DNA of 52,551 nucleotides from an uncultured Desulfovibrio sp. (GTDB lineage: Bacteria > Desulfobacterota > Desulfovibrionia > Desulfovibrionales > Desulfovibrionaceae): the NCBI GenBank assembly GCA_937926875.1, contig CALBAX010000094.1, positions 1 through 52,551 on the forward strand, written 5' to 3'. Under the pieces are notes generated by a model, which had not been told where the DNA came from, did no database searches, and was given only the letters and a program-made list of their open reading frames with translations. The position numbers were made by a program, and so were the translations under genes. Shown here in pieces: positions 1 to 7,766 of the stretch (position 1 is its first letter; each line of letters opens with the position of its first letter).

Positions 1-1
1 T

Positions 2-30
2 ATAGTACCAAATTCCGTTGCACATGTCAA
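2..30 (-). promoter_or_regulatory. Leftward early promoter (PL), reads off the left end
   Basis: On the minus strand a TTGACA -35 box (30 to 25) is followed by a 17-nt spacer and a TACTAT -10 box (7 to 2). This is a near-consensus sigma-70 promoter. Its start site would fall beyond position 1, so it only makes sense if the left end joins the right end, where it would drive the leftward operon starting at 52451. The -10 box is one arm of a dyad whose other arm lies at 52540-52545. Confidence 0.75.
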
Positions 31-209
31 GACAAATTTCACTTTTTTCTTGAGATAAAAAGTCAAGCAAAAAATGCCGTGCTTTTTCAACAAACTATTC
101 TGCGTTATTTTGTGCATTTTTGGCAGCACGAAAAGGCCACCCGCCAAAGTCCCGCCGGTAGCCTATGCTTTATCGTGTTATTTCCGTGTGTTATGCGTGC
201 GTTTTTCTC
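31..209. other. Intergenic region downstream of the IS30-type transposase
   Basis: AT-rich stretch between the transposase stop and the PL promoter. It has A and T runs and weak inverted repeats, for example around 65-95. I see no convincing gene. A short plus-strand reading frame here runs antisense into the transposase and is judged spurious. Confidence 0.5.
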
Positions 210-1286
210 TTAAATATGAACGAACGGGAGCAGTACGCCCTCCGCCGCCATCCACTCGGCCAGCGCCGTGTTCGCACAGCGCCCGCCTAAAACCATTCGC
301 GGGTAGTTGTTCATCCAGATTTGGATTTGCTTGATCTCCGCCTGCGATACCTCGGAGAGCTTCGTCCCTTTCGGGAGCCACCGCCGAATAAGGCTGTTCG
401 CGTTCTCGTTGCTGCCTCGCTCGAAGGCGCTGTACGGATGGCAATAGTATATGTGCGTCCGCGCCCGCTTTGTCAGGCATGACCGCTCCATGCCCTCGCA
501 GTCTGCGAACTCGCTGCCATTGTCCACGGTGATCGTGCGGAATATCCGACGGAACAGCCGCGACCCCAGCTTCCTTTCCAGCCTGTCCAGCGACCGGACG
601 ACGCTCTGAGTAGTGCCGTCCGGCATTTTTATGATGATCTCCTGGCGGAACATCCGCTCCGTCAGCACCAGGAGCCGGGCCGCGTCCTTCTTGCAGGATA
701 CCACCGTGTCCATCTCCCAGTCTCCGGGCATCGCTCGTTCCGCGATCTCCTCCGGGCGGTCTTCGATGCTGTCGCCCTGTGGAAGGTGCGCGGCCCGGAC
801 CTTCCGATACCCCTTGTTTTTCTTCTTCCCCTTGCGCGGCAGGTTCTTGTTCGTCACGCCCAGGAACACGCCCTTGGTGATGTAGGAATACAGCGTCCAC
901 TTGGAGAGCGTCACGGAGAAGGTCAGCCGCTCCTCCTTGATCTTCAACAGGACCGCCTCCGGCGAATACCGTTCCTCCACGATCTTCTGCTCGATGTATG
1001 CCGCCAGCTTGTAGTCGTTGCCCAGTTTCAGCGCCGGACCCTTGGCCGCGAGGTTGGCCCGGTACTTGTTCTCCGCCACGTCCGGGCAGTAGATTTCCCG
1101 GTCGATCAGCTCCGTCGTGCGCTGGACCGTCTTTCCGCGCTTGATCTCCCGGTAGATGGTGGTGCTGTCCACGTGCAGCGCCGCCGCGATCTCCTTTACC
1201 TTGTGGCCTTCCTTCAACATCCTTTCAATTTTCAGCCGGTCCTTCCACCGCAGATGGGAAAATCTCCGTCCTTTTTCGCTGCTCAT
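210..1286 (-). CDS. IS30-family transposase
   Basis: 358 aa, DDE-type transposase that would cut and join DNA ends. An N-terminal helix-turn-helix region (about residues 8-50, IAAALHVDSTTIYREIKRGK) is followed by an RNase H-like core with D193 (WEMDTVV), D255 (TVDNGSEF) and E289 (AFERGSNEN), the DD33E spacing of IS30. The start at 1286 has an AAGGGAG ribosome site; an upstream in-frame start would run into the promoter. I could not find ordinary IS30 terminal repeats close to the gene, and no other recombinase is present, so it may be the phage's own integration/excision enzyme. An ordinary IS insertion with unrecognised ends is the alternative. Confidence 0.93.
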   Translation of the reverse strand: MSSEKGRRFSHLRWKDRLKIERMLKEGHKVKEIAAALHVDSTTIYREIKRGKTVQRTTELIDREIYCPDVAENKYRANLAAKGPALKLGNDYKLAAYIEQKIVEERYSPEAVLLKIKEERLTFSVTLSKWTLYSYITKGVFLGVTNKNLPRKGKKKNKGYRKVRAAHLPQGDSIEDRPEEIAERAMPGDWEMDTVVSCKKDAARLLVLTERMFRQEIIIKMPDGTTQSVVRSLDRLERKLGSRLFRRIFRTITVDNGSEFADCEGMERSCLTKRARTHIYYCHPYSAFERGSNENANSLIRRWLPKGTKLSEVSQAEIKQIQIWMNNYPRMVLGGRCANTALAEWMAAEGVLLPFVHI

Positions 1287-1314
1287 TGTGGGCACTCCCT
1301 TCTTTTTTCGGGGA

Positions 1315-1343
1315 TAATAACCCATAAAAGCGCAGAATGTCAA
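1315..1343 (-). promoter_or_regulatory. Promoter of the IS30-type transposase
   Basis: Minus strand TTGACA (1343 to 1338), 17-nt spacer, TTATTA (1320 to 1315). It lies 29 bases upstream of the transposase start at 1286 and just after the repressor's terminator, so the transposase has its own promoter. Confidence 0.65.
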
Positions 1344-1367
1344 GCGCTCAGAGCGCCGCAAAAAGAA

Positions 1368-1394
1368 ATGCCGTAGGCTTTAAGCCTACGGCAT
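1368..1394. terminator. Bidirectional intrinsic terminator
   Basis: A perfect 13-bp inverted repeat with a single-base centre (1368-1380 and 1382-1394). A T-rich tract follows on the plus strand (aattattttt), and on the minus strand the sequence beyond the stem is ttctttttg. It ends the repressor transcript just after its stop at 1397. Confidence 0.85.
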
Positions 1395-1396
1395 AA

Positions 1397-1645
1397 TTAT
1401 TTTTCTTCCTCGTCCATCAACCAGTCCGAGGTGACGCCCAGCACCTCCGCCAGGGCGCGCAGCTCGTAGTCCTGCACCATGCGGCTCCCACTTTCGATGC
1501 GGCTTATGGCGTCCTGTTCCAGGATAACGCCCGTGGTCTGCACCTTCGCCGCCAAGTCCGCCTGTGTCATACGCTTCTTCGTTCTCATTTGCCGGACCCG
1601 CTCGCCAGATACATTTCGCCGTCCGTCCAGATTGATGATCTTCAA
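1397..1645 (-). CDS. XRE-family (Cro/CI-like) repressor
   Basis: 82 aa DNA-binding protein made almost entirely of one helix-turn-helix domain: RMTQADLAAKV...QDAISRIESGSR, then an ALAEVLGVTSDWL tail typical of XRE repressors. I chose the TTG start at 1645 because GAGGAGAGG sits about 7 nt upstream. The upstream ATG at about 1701 has no ribosome site and would overlap the likely promoter. It faces the 1768 gene across a 122-nt spacer with repeated short boxes, the usual arrangement of a lysogeny repressor, and has no peptidase (LexA/CI) domain. Role as lysogeny repressor is inferred from position and family. Confidence 0.88.
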   Translation of the reverse strand: MKIINLDGRRNVSGERVRQMRTKKRMTQADLAAKVQTTGVILEQDAISRIESGSRMVQDYELRALAEVLGVTSDWLMDEEEK

Positions 1646-1767
1646 GTGTTCGCCTCTCCTCGCTATGTGATATTCCCATATTTTATTTGACTTTACCATA
1701 TTCTCTGATATTCTTATGGTAATATCCCATAAATGCGCAAAAATATAAAAAATGTGGAGGGGAGAAC
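1646..1767. promoter_or_regulatory. Divergent promoter/operator region of the repressor
   Basis: AT-rich spacer between the repressor and the rightward gene. The near-repeats ATATTCCCATA, AATATCCCATA and ATATTCTTATGG occur here and are candidate operators. Possible rightward elements are TTGACT at 1687-1692 with TATTCT at 1709-1714, or the extended -10 TGGTAATAT at 1717-1725. Exact start sites cannot be fixed by eye. Confidence 0.55.
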
Positions 1768-2718
1768 ATGGGCCTATTCTCATTTCGTAAGCCCCCGGCG
1801 CGTGTCAACAGCTCCGGCAGCGTCCCACACACCGCCGATCTGCTGTATCCCGCCGTGCTTCCGGCCTTTTCAGAGATCGCGGCAGGCGAGCACCGCGACC
1901 CCAGGGCGGTTTTCTACACCATCCGCTTCATGGACCCACAGCGCTCACGCCCATTCACGCCGGATGTGCTGGACGCCTCAGACTTCGGCAGTAATGCAGA
2001 GGTCCGGCGCGTTCTGGTCCGACGTGGCTTCGTGCAGAACGCGGACGCAGGTCAGACGCTTTCCGTGCTCTACACGAAGGACGCCATGAAGGAGCTTCTG
2101 CGCAAGCGCGGCCTTTCGGTCGGCGGCACCAAGGAGCAGCAGGCCGCCCGGCTTCTGGCCGACGGCTTCCGTATCAGCCCCAGCCGCAGACTGTTGGAGT
2201 TGACCGCCTCCGGTTCCGCGCTGATCGCGGCCCACGGCGTCAACCTGTCCGAGGCTATCCGCCGGGCCACGCTGGCTTTGAAGGAGCCGGACTACCCCGG
2301 AGCCGTCGCCGCATACCGTGACTATGACAACCTGTGGGGCTATGTTCACCCCTCCGGCAAGACCCACACCATCTTCGCAAGCTATGATGTTCCATTCCGC
2401 CGCCTCGACTTTCTCGCGGGCTACCCCATGCGTGAGCTGTGCAACTCTGAAGACTTCCGCCGTACCCTCCGGGCCTGCCTGATTGCCGGGCTGATGCGAG
2501 GGGAGCAGGAGCGCACGGAGCTTGCCTTCCGCTTCAAGGAGGTGTGCCAGGAGCAGATCGTGTGCCCCGGCATTGTGGACCTGTTCACCATGGACGACTT
2601 CAACGGCAGCACCGCCGCCGCGATGCGTGAAGCCATGGAGCAGAACGTCGCAGCGGACAGCGATTTCACTCTGGAATATTATATCTCGCACGTGCTGTAC
2701 CTGAGCAGGCGCGCCTAA
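1768..2718 (+). CDS. Unknown protein with a SAP-like motif, divergent from the repressor
   Basis: 316 aa, soluble. Around residues 108-130 the segment LLRKRGLSVGGTKEQ followed by AARLLADGF resembles a SAP (DNA/nucleic-acid binding) helix-extension-helix. The rest is not recognised. It is the only plus-strand gene in the left 35 kb, is divergent from the repressor, has a GGAGGGG ribosome site, and is closed by its own terminator. That position fits a gene expressed in the lysogen (conversion gene) or an early control gene. Function unknown. Confidence 0.8.
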   Translation: MGLFSFRKPPARVNSSGSVPHTADLLYPAVLPAFSEIAAGEHRDPRAVFYTIRFMDPQRSRPFTPDVLDASDFGSNAEVRRVLVRRGFVQNADAGQTLSVLYTKDAMKELLRKRGLSVGGTKEQQAARLLADGFRISPSRRLLELTASGSALIAAHGVNLSEAIRRATLALKEPDYPGAVAAYRDYDNLWGYVHPSGKTHTIFASYDVPFRRLDFLAGYPMRELCNSEDFRRTLRACLIAGLMRGEQERTELAFRFKEVCQEQIVCPGIVDLFTMDDFNGSTAAAMREAMEQNVAADSDFTLEYYISHVLYLSRRA

Positions 2719-2723
2719 ACAAA

Positions 2724-2768
2724 AATCCCCCGGCAGATGTCCGTTCTCTGGACCTCCGCCGGGGGATT
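2724..2768. terminator. Bidirectional terminator between converging genes
   Basis: An 11-bp inverted repeat (2724-2734 with 2758-2768, core ATCCCCCGGC). On the minus strand it is followed by TTTTTGTTT, ending the leftward late operon; on the plus strand it follows the stop of the 1768 gene. Confidence 0.9.
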
Positions 2769-2774
2769 TCTCAC

Positions 2775-3086
2775 TTATTCGTTATTTTTCTTGATCTGAC
2801 CGAGCGCTTCTTTCAGCTTGTCGAAGCCGAACATGGCAGCGTAGGCCACCGCGAAGCCCACCACAACGGCGGCGGCAACGTAATACCACATGACGGCGTA
2901 GCCCATGAAGGCCATATACCCGAAGAAGGCCACCAGCGTCAGCACCATGGCGACGATGATCGCCAGCAGGTTCGTGGGCATCTTCTCCCACGTGGCCCGT
3001 TTCAGGACCTCCACGATGATGTTGGTCAGTACGGTCAGCGCGCCGATGATGGCGACGATGGCCGAAATATTGAGCGTCAGTTCCAT
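2775..3086 (-). CDS. Holin
   Basis: 103 aa membrane protein and last gene of the leftward late operon. Three hydrophobic stretches are visible: about residues 7-28 (IVAIIGALTVLTNIIVEVL), 41-60 (LLAIIVAMVLTLVAFFGYMA) and 66-88. A charged tail (DKLKEALGQIKKNNE) follows. Size and topology fit a phage holin that makes membrane holes to release the endolysin encoded immediately upstream. The exact holin family is not certain. Confidence 0.85.
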   Translation of the reverse strand: MELTLNISAIVAIIGALTVLTNIIVEVLKRATWEKMPTNLLAIIVAMVLTLVAFFGYMAFMGYAVMWYYVAAAVVVGFAVAYAAMFGFDKLKEALGQIKKNNE

Positions 3087-3101
3087 AAACGTCTTCCTCT
3101 C

Positions 3102-4058
3102 TTATTTGGCAGGCATCTTCAACACCTGCCCAACATGGATGATCTCGGAAGTCAGGCCGTTCAGGCGCATGATCTCCTTGTAGCGGCTCCCGCTTCCGAG
3201 ATAGGTACTTGCCAGCGCCCACAGCGTATCCCCGCGAACGACGGTGTGCGTGCGCGTCCCGCCGGAGGCAGAGCCGCCGATGTCCGCCGCGTCCACCCAG
3301 CCGTACACGGTGCTTCCGCCGCCGCTCACGGCGACAAGGTGATACGGATGCTTCGCCTTGCCCGGCTGGTACACCTGCGTGACCTTGGCCTTGCCCGGCT
3401 TACAGGCCGTGCCGTTGGCCGCGTTTGCGTTGGTGTAGTGCTTCCCGCCGGTGAAGTTCACGATGTCGCCCACCTTGCAGGTGCCCGCTCCGGCATCGCT
3501 GGTCCCGCCGCTCTCTCCGCCGGTCGTCCCGTCGTCGGTCCCCGTGGCCTTGCTGGCGTACTTCGGCACGCCATAGCCCCGGATATACCGGCCATTGACG
3601 GCGATATGGCGATACCCCACGGCGTCGCTCATGTTGCCCTCGATCACGGTGATGGTGCTGCCGTTTACCTCGGTCACGATGCCCACATGGTCCGCCGCCC
3701 CGGTGTCGTCCGTCGTGGCATAGTTCACACCGTCCTGCCAGTCGTAGAAGATGTAGTCGCCGGGCTTCGGCACATAGGCGTCGTTTTCCACCCACGCGCC
3801 CAGCTTCTTGAACAGGGCGATGTGCTTCTCACACCCGCACTCCGTCGGGATGATGTCGGTCAGCCCGGCGGCGATGGCGACGGCGGAAGCAAAGGTACTG
3901 CACCATGCGTCCGTATACTTCACGGCGTAGCCCCTGGCAAGGGGCTTGTGGCTGTTGTACAGGTCGATGATCTTCCGGTGGCTCCCGTCCGCTTCCTTGC
4001 AGCCGAGATAGCTCACCGCGATCTTGACGACCTTCTGGCGTAACTGGTTTTCAGTCAT
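3102..4058 (-). CDS. Endolysin: CHAP amidase/peptidase + SH3-like + LysM
   Basis: 318 aa peptidoglycan hydrolase. Residues about 1-165 form a CHAP-type catalytic domain: AWCSTFASAVA with the catalytic Cys, and ADHVGIVTEV with the catalytic His. A Gly/Thr/Ser-rich linker is followed by an SH3-like domain (about 190-262, ending YGWVDAADI) and a C-terminal LysM (about 270-316, HTVVRGDTLWALASTYLG). It has no signal peptide, so it needs the holin. The SH3-like unit resembles two units in the tail hub at 16264-18054. The start is backed by AAGGAGGG. Confidence 0.93.
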   Translation of the reverse strand: MTENQLRQKVVKIAVSYLGCKEADGSHRKIIDLYNSHKPLARGYAVKYTDAWCSTFASAVAIAAGLTDIIPTECGCEKHIALFKKLGAWVENDAYVPKPGDYIFYDWQDGVNYATTDDTGAADHVGIVTEVNGSTITVIEGNMSDAVGYRHIAVNGRYIRGYGVPKYASKATGTDDGTTGGESGGTSDAGAGTCKVGDIVNFTGGKHYTNANAANGTACKPGKAKVTQVYQPGKAKHPYHLVAVSGGGSTVYGWVDAADIGGSASGGTRTHTVVRGDTLWALASTYLGSGSRYKEIMRLNGLTSEIIHVGQVLKMPAK

Positions 4059-4074
4059 TCCGTTTTTGCCCTCC

Positions 4075-4482
4075 TTACAGGTCGTTGCTTGGCTGGTCCG
4101 CCGTTTCCTCCTCCGCCGCCGGGGCGATGGGGTCCGGCTTATCCGGCCAGTGATTGTTCTTGCTCAGGTTTTCCAGGACGGATTTGATGGCGTATGCCAG
4201 CACCACGCCGATGATCTCCTTCACGGCCACCGACGACAGCGTTTCCGCGATCTGCTCCCGTCCCAGGTAGGCGAGGACATAGCTGCACCATATCCACGCA
4301 AACCCGTTTCCCAGGCATATCCAGACCACCTTTTTCATGGTCTCGGTCTTCTTCCCCTGATCGCCATTCAGCCGGAGGGCGCGCAGCCTGCGGCGCAGAT
4401 GGCTGATCGTGCTGTTGCAGAGGAGAAGGCCCGCTCCCAGGCCAAAGAAAAAGGCGGCCATGACTACCCACACGTACTTCAT
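4075..4482 (-). CDS. Small membrane protein of the lysis module, probable second holin
   Basis: 135 aa. A hydrophobic N-terminus (VWVVMAAFFFGLGAGLLLC) is followed by a basic region, then further hydrophobic segments near residues 50-72 (VVWICLGNGFAWIWCSYVLAYL) and 85-100, and an acidic Pro-rich tail. It lies between the endolysin and an XhlA-like gene. This placement suggests a holin or lysis-timing protein, but I do not recognise a precise family. Confidence 0.65.
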   Translation of the reverse strand: MKYVWVVMAAFFFGLGAGLLLCNSTISHLRRRLRALRLNGDQGKKTETMKKVVWICLGNGFAWIWCSYVLAYLGREQIAETLSSVAVKEIIGVVLAYAIKSVLENLSKNNHWPDKPDPIAPAAEEETADQPSNDL

Positions 4483-4494
4483 GGCCCGCCCTCC

Positions 4495-4806
4495 TCACAT
4501 ACCGACTTGATGGAACACGAAGCCGATCACGATGCCGATAACGGCGGTGATAATGTAGCCCACGACCTTGCGCCACATTTCACCGTCCCGTCCTTCCAGC
4601 ACTTCCAGGCGCTTGCCCTGCTTCTCCTGCTCCTTGACCATGTCCTCCACGCTGGTCGCCAACCGCTCCACCGAGTTCGTCAGCGCCCGCATTTCGCGCA
4701 CGTTCTCCTCAAGCATTTCGATACGCTTGTCCTGCCTCTTGTTCTCCTCCGCCAGACGGCGGCTGAACTCCTCGTGCTCTGCCCGCGAGATATAGGGGTC
4801 GTCCAT
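4495..4806 (-). CDS. XhlA-like lysis-associated membrane protein
   Basis: 103 aa. A long amphipathic coiled coil (about residues 5-75, RLAEENKRQDKRIEMLEENV) is followed by one C-terminal transmembrane helix (VVGYIITAVIGIVIGFVF). That is the plan of XhlA-type proteins that act with a holin in Firmicute phages. It sits in the lysis cassette with its own ribosome site. Confidence 0.8.
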   Translation of the reverse strand: MDDPYISRAEHEEFSRRLAEENKRQDKRIEMLEENVREMRALTNSVERLATSVEDMVKEQEKQGKRLEVLEGRDGEMWRKVVGYIITAVIGIVIGFVFHQVGM

Positions 4807-4880
4807 AACGGCACCCTCCTTTCCTGGTTGTTGACGATACAGGGGAGGGCCGGGCAGCTATCCCACCCGGCCCCCGCCGA

Positions 4881-5084
4881 TCATAGTTCTTCGCCCAGCG
4901 CCTCGTCCGGCCATTCTCCGCTTCCGATCAGCGCGGTATACCGCACCTTCACCCGGTCGATGTCCTCCGCCAGCGCAATGGCGTCGTGCTGCGCGAGGAG
5001 CTTCTGCTGCTCCGTGACGATCTTCGCAAGGTCGGTACAGATGCCGCTCAGCTCCTCGATGATTTGGAGATTACTCACCGGCAT
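4881..5084 (-). CDS. Small protein of unknown function at the tail/lysis border
   Basis: 67 aa, mostly helical and charged (LQIIEELSGICTDLAKIVTE), with an acidic end. It overlaps the end of the preceding XkdX-like gene by 14 nt, so the two are probably translationally coupled. Not recognised. Confidence 0.6.
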   Translation of the reverse strand: MPVSNLQIIEELSGICTDLAKIVTEQQKLLAQHDAIALAEDIDRVKVRYTALIGSGEWPDEALGEEL

Positions 5085-5241
5085 AGACCTCGCCGGTGAT
5101 CTCCTCGTACTGCTCGGCGCTGATTTTGCCGTTCTCCACGCGGCTCGCCAGCTCCGCCTTGACGCCAGCCTTGCGGGAAGCAGGCACCTCGGCCCACTTG
5201 CGCGTACCGGCCACCAGTCGATTAGCCCAAATAGCGTTCAT
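5071..5241 (-). CDS. XkdX-like small tail protein
   Basis: 56 aa: starts MNAIWANRLVAGTRKW and ends ISAEQYEEITGEVYAGE. The final IT/S-xEQYxEITGExY pattern is the hallmark of XkdX-type small proteins found just after tail fibres in Firmicute phages. A GGAGG site precedes the ATG, which overlaps the upstream stop (ATGA). Function unknown; probably a virion-associated tail component. Confidence 0.75.
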   Translation of the reverse strand: MNAIWANRLVAGTRKWAEVPASRKAGVKAELASRVENGKISAEQYEEITGEVYAGE

Positions 5242-5627
5242 CAGTTTTCACCTCCTCCGTTTGCAGCGCTGTCCAGCTCGCAAAGAGCTTCTTCCACCGC
5301 CGTCAGCCGCTCCTCCGAGGAGCTGTCCATATCGCACATAGCTTCCTCCATGGCGACGAAGGCGGCGTTGGTCGCTTCCTCGTTCTCGATGATGCGGGCG
5401 TGGTTGCGGAACACATACTCCTCAGCCTCGCCCTCCTGTGCCAGCGCCTCCGGCGCGTCGGGGATGGCGTTGCCGCCGGGCAGGTTGTACACCTCGCCGC
5501 CCACGGCGATGCCGATGGCCTCAGCCTCCGCCGCCTCCACATAGGCCCCGGTCTCCTCGTTCCGCTTCACATAGCGGGGACGCTCACACAGAGCCAGCAG
5601 CTCGCCTTTGCTGATAATTGCATACAT
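5241..5627 (-). CDS. Acidic protein of unknown function downstream of the DGR
   Basis: 128 aa, strongly acidic (many Glu, Asp and Ala), starting MYAIISKGELLALCERPRYV. The middle region (AEAIGIAVGGEVYNLPG) looks like a small beta domain; the C-terminal half is helical. It is coupled by an ATGA overlap to the XkdX-like gene. Probably a tail-associated accessory protein; no family recognised. Confidence 0.65.
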   Translation of the reverse strand: MYAIISKGELLALCERPRYVKRNEETGAYVEAAEAEAIGIAVGGEVYNLPGGNAIPDAPEALAQEGEAEEYVFRNHARIIENEEATNAAFVAMEEAMCDMDSSSEERLTAVEEALCELDSAANGGGEN

Positions 5628-5632
5628 GGGTC

Positions 5633-6052
5633 TTACCTCCTCACTTTGATGTGCAGCGCGTCCGCAAGCTCTTTCAGCTCCGGCACCGCCGCCGCGAAAA
5701 AGTCTTCGTTGAACAGAATGACCTCCACATCCTGCCGCAGGAAATGTGCCCACTTCCGTTCCAGCAGCTCGATCTCCTCCTCGGTGAAGCGCTGCTGCCG
5801 TCCGTTCGGGCCGGTCCGCACCCGCTGGGAGTACGCGATGGCCCAGGTCAGCTTCCCGCGTTCCAGCCCTTGCCCGTCGTCGTTGCGGGCGAAGTGCATC
5901 TTCGCGGCCTCGCTGGTCGCGTAGCAGATCGGCTTTCCCTCCGTGGTGATGATGAAGTCGCCCGCCGTCTCCATCTCCGTGCCATACGGGATGTTCACGG
6001 CCTCGCCGCAGGCGGCCAGCTTCTTGAACCTGTTGTGTGTGATGTACTTCAT
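5633..6052 (-). CDS. Conserved-looking protein coupled to the DGR reverse transcriptase
   Basis: 139 aa from the ATG at 6052, or 141 aa from the GTG at 6058. It begins MKYITHNRFKKLAACGEAVN. The ATG overlaps the reverse transcriptase stop (ATGA), so the two genes are translationally coupled. The sequence has beta-rich N-terminal features (GDFIITTEGKPICYATS) and a helical C-terminus (ELKELADALHIKVRR). I do not recognise a family. Its coupling suggests a DGR-linked or fibre-linked role, which is inference only. Confidence 0.7.
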   Translation of the reverse strand: MKYITHNRFKKLAACGEAVNIPYGTEMETAGDFIITTEGKPICYATSEAAKMHFARNDDGQGLERGKLTWAIAYSQRVRTGPNGRQQRFTEEEIELLERKWAHFLRQDVEVILFNEDFFAAAVPELKELADALHIKVRR

Positions 6053-7299
6053 GCGCACATTTCCTCCTCAATGACGGCTCCGTGCCGCCGGTATATCCAG
6101 CCGCACCCGGTCCGTGTGGCTTTCATCGTGCACGGGAACGGCTTCCGCCGCCCGGCCAGTTCCTCAGCGAACATCCGCGTGAAGCGCTCGTCCATGGCGC
6201 GCAGCGTGTCGTAGCTGTTGCACCGCTTCGCGTGCGCTCTCCACGATTGATAGGACTGGAACACGTCCTCCGGTCCCATTCGGCCCTCGTCCATCCACCG
6301 CCGGAAAATATCCATCTTCCGCCGCATGGCACGGATGCTCTTGCGACTGAGCTTCATCACCACCTTGCCCGTCTCCGTCAGCGTCACCCGCATTTTCAGG
6401 AAGGTGAAGCTGTGGTGCCGGAACGGCGTGATGATGTTCTTCTTGTCGCTCATGGCGATGCCCAGCGCCTCAGCCAGGCGGTACAGGTTGCGCTTGATGT
6501 CTTCCAGTTCCTCCAAGGAATTGCTGATCACATACCCGTCGTCCATATACCGCCCGTACCCGTGGATGCCGCGCACGTCCTTCACGTAATGGTCGATGGG
6601 GCTGGCGTAGTCAAGGGCGATGATCTGCGATACCTCGCTGCCCAGGCCCACGCCCCGGTGTGCTTCCTTGTCGGCGGTCTTCATCAGCCGGAAATCATCC
6701 ACAAAGTCGCAGAACAATGTGTATAACCGGTCGTCCATGATCTTCTTCCGCGCCCGCCGCTTGATCTCCTCGTGCGGCAGGCTCCCGAAATAATTCTTGA
6801 AGTCGAACTGGTAGATACCGCCCTCAGTCCCATACCGCCGGTAATGGTCCTGCAGGTGCTTCCTGAGCCGCCGGAGCTGGAAGTCCATGCCCCGGTCTTT
6901 CAGGCTCGCGCTGTTGTCGTAGATGAAGCTCCTGGAATAAACCTCCGTCAGGAGGTTCTTGCACAGGCATTTTTGGATGGCCCGCTCCTGGATGGGCAGC
7001 GCGTCGATGTTCCGCACCTTCCCGTGCTCCACCGTTGCAAAGCTGTGGAAGCCCTTGAACACGCGCTTTCCGTAGTGCAGCGTGTCATAGGTCGTCTGTG
7101 CTTCGCCCAGCAGGTTCGTCTCGAAGTTGATGGTGGAGGTCTTCCACCGCGCTCCGTCACAGCAGCTCTTTCCGGCCTTGCAGATGTTCCCGAATGACAT
7201 GACCTCCTCGAAGCTCGCTCCACCGGCCTCCCGCGCCCTCTGCTCGCGCCGGGCCTTTCGCCGCTGGTATCTGGCCTCGTGCCTCTCTTGGCTATTCAA
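6049..7299 (-). CDS. DGR reverse transcriptase
   Basis: 416 aa group II-like reverse transcriptase that would copy the TR RNA into adenine-mutated cDNA. Seen: a motif A region IYQFDFKNYFGSL (D166), the DGR-typical motif 4 GLGSEVSQIIAL (218-229) and the catalytic YMDD (251-254, GYGRYMDDGYVI), followed by a thumb region. There is no maturase or endonuclease domain, as expected for DGRs. It starts at TTG 7299 with GGAGG about 8 nt upstream; a mini-frame ATG ATT GAA TAG overlaps this start. It lies directly after the template repeat and before a coupled unknown gene. Confidence 0.97.
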   Translation of the reverse strand: MNSQERHEARYQRRKARREQRAREAGGASFEEVMSFGNICKAGKSCCDGARWKTSTINFETNLLGEAQTTYDTLHYGKRVFKGFHSFATVEHGKVRNIDALPIQERAIQKCLCKNLLTEVYSRSFIYDNSASLKDRGMDFQLRRLRKHLQDHYRRYGTEGGIYQFDFKNYFGSLPHEEIKRRARKKIMDDRLYTLFCDFVDDFRLMKTADKEAHRGVGLGSEVSQIIALDYASPIDHYVKDVRGIHGYGRYMDDGYVISNSLEELEDIKRNLYRLAEALGIAMSDKKNIITPFRHHSFTFLKMRVTLTETGKVVMKLSRKSIRAMRRKMDIFRRWMDEGRMGPEDVFQSYQSWRAHAKRCNSYDTLRAMDERFTRMFAEELAGRRKPFPCTMKATRTGCGWIYRRHGAVIEEEMCA

Positions 7300-7740
7300 T
7301 CATGTTGCCTCCAATGCAGTATCCCACCCGTACAGCGTTCGGTCTGGCGCGCGGTTTGCGGGTCGCATGACCTCCCGCACCTGCGTCGTCTGCCGCAGCG
7401 GTTTGAAGTAGCTGCATAACGGTTGCTCATGGAGCCGGGGCAACGCCGCCGTAAATCCCCGGCCATGCAAGAAGCGTCCGGGCCTCCGTATCGAGTGGTG
7501 ATTTAAGGAATGAAGCCCGCGCATGGCGGGCCAGTCTCCAAGGGTCAAGTTCTCCTTTAAGATTTGGGGCACAGCTTCGCATTTCGCTACTTGTTCAGGC
7601 CCCAGGTTGTTCTTAAATCCCGGCGCGAAGCCATTCGAATTGTAGGCGTTGTTGTTGTTCGCAGACCCGTCCGTGTTCACATTGCAGAAGTTGTTCGTGT
7701 TGCTCGCATTCACGGAGCGGAGCCACCAGTTGCAGGCGTG
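7300..7740 (-). ncRNA. DGR template RNA (TR plus downstream spacer)
   Basis: Non-coding stretch between avd and the reverse transcriptase that contains the template repeat (7611-7739) and about 310 nt of spacer before the RT start. In characterised DGRs the TR and adjacent spacer form the RNA that primes cDNA synthesis. The minus-strand frame through the TR stays open down to the RT start, but the TR is rich in AAC/AAT codons and has no good start, so I treat it as RNA. RNA ends are not determined. Confidence 0.85.
7611..7739 (-). repeat. DGR template repeat (TR)
   Basis: 129-nt template. On the coding (minus) strand it is rich in AAC/AAT triplets at positions that vary in the two VRs. It matches VR1 (8401-8529) and VR2 (45114-45232). 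Within 7621-7730 there are 30 template adenines. VR1 differs at 15 positions and VR2 at 14 in that core, all of them at these adenines. Confidence 0.97.
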
Positions 7741-7766
7741 GCCGTCAGAACTTGCCCTACTGGGAT

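Noticed and set aside
74..334. 86-residue plus-strand frame at the left end
   Set aside because: Runs antisense into the transposase C-terminus, has low-complexity Pro-rich tail and no ribosome site.
1..1396. Ordinary IS30 insertion with terminal inverted repeats
   Set aside because: I searched both flanks of the transposase by eye and found no convincing 20-30 bp inverted pair; the gene has its own phage-like promoter and terminator context. Not fully excluded.
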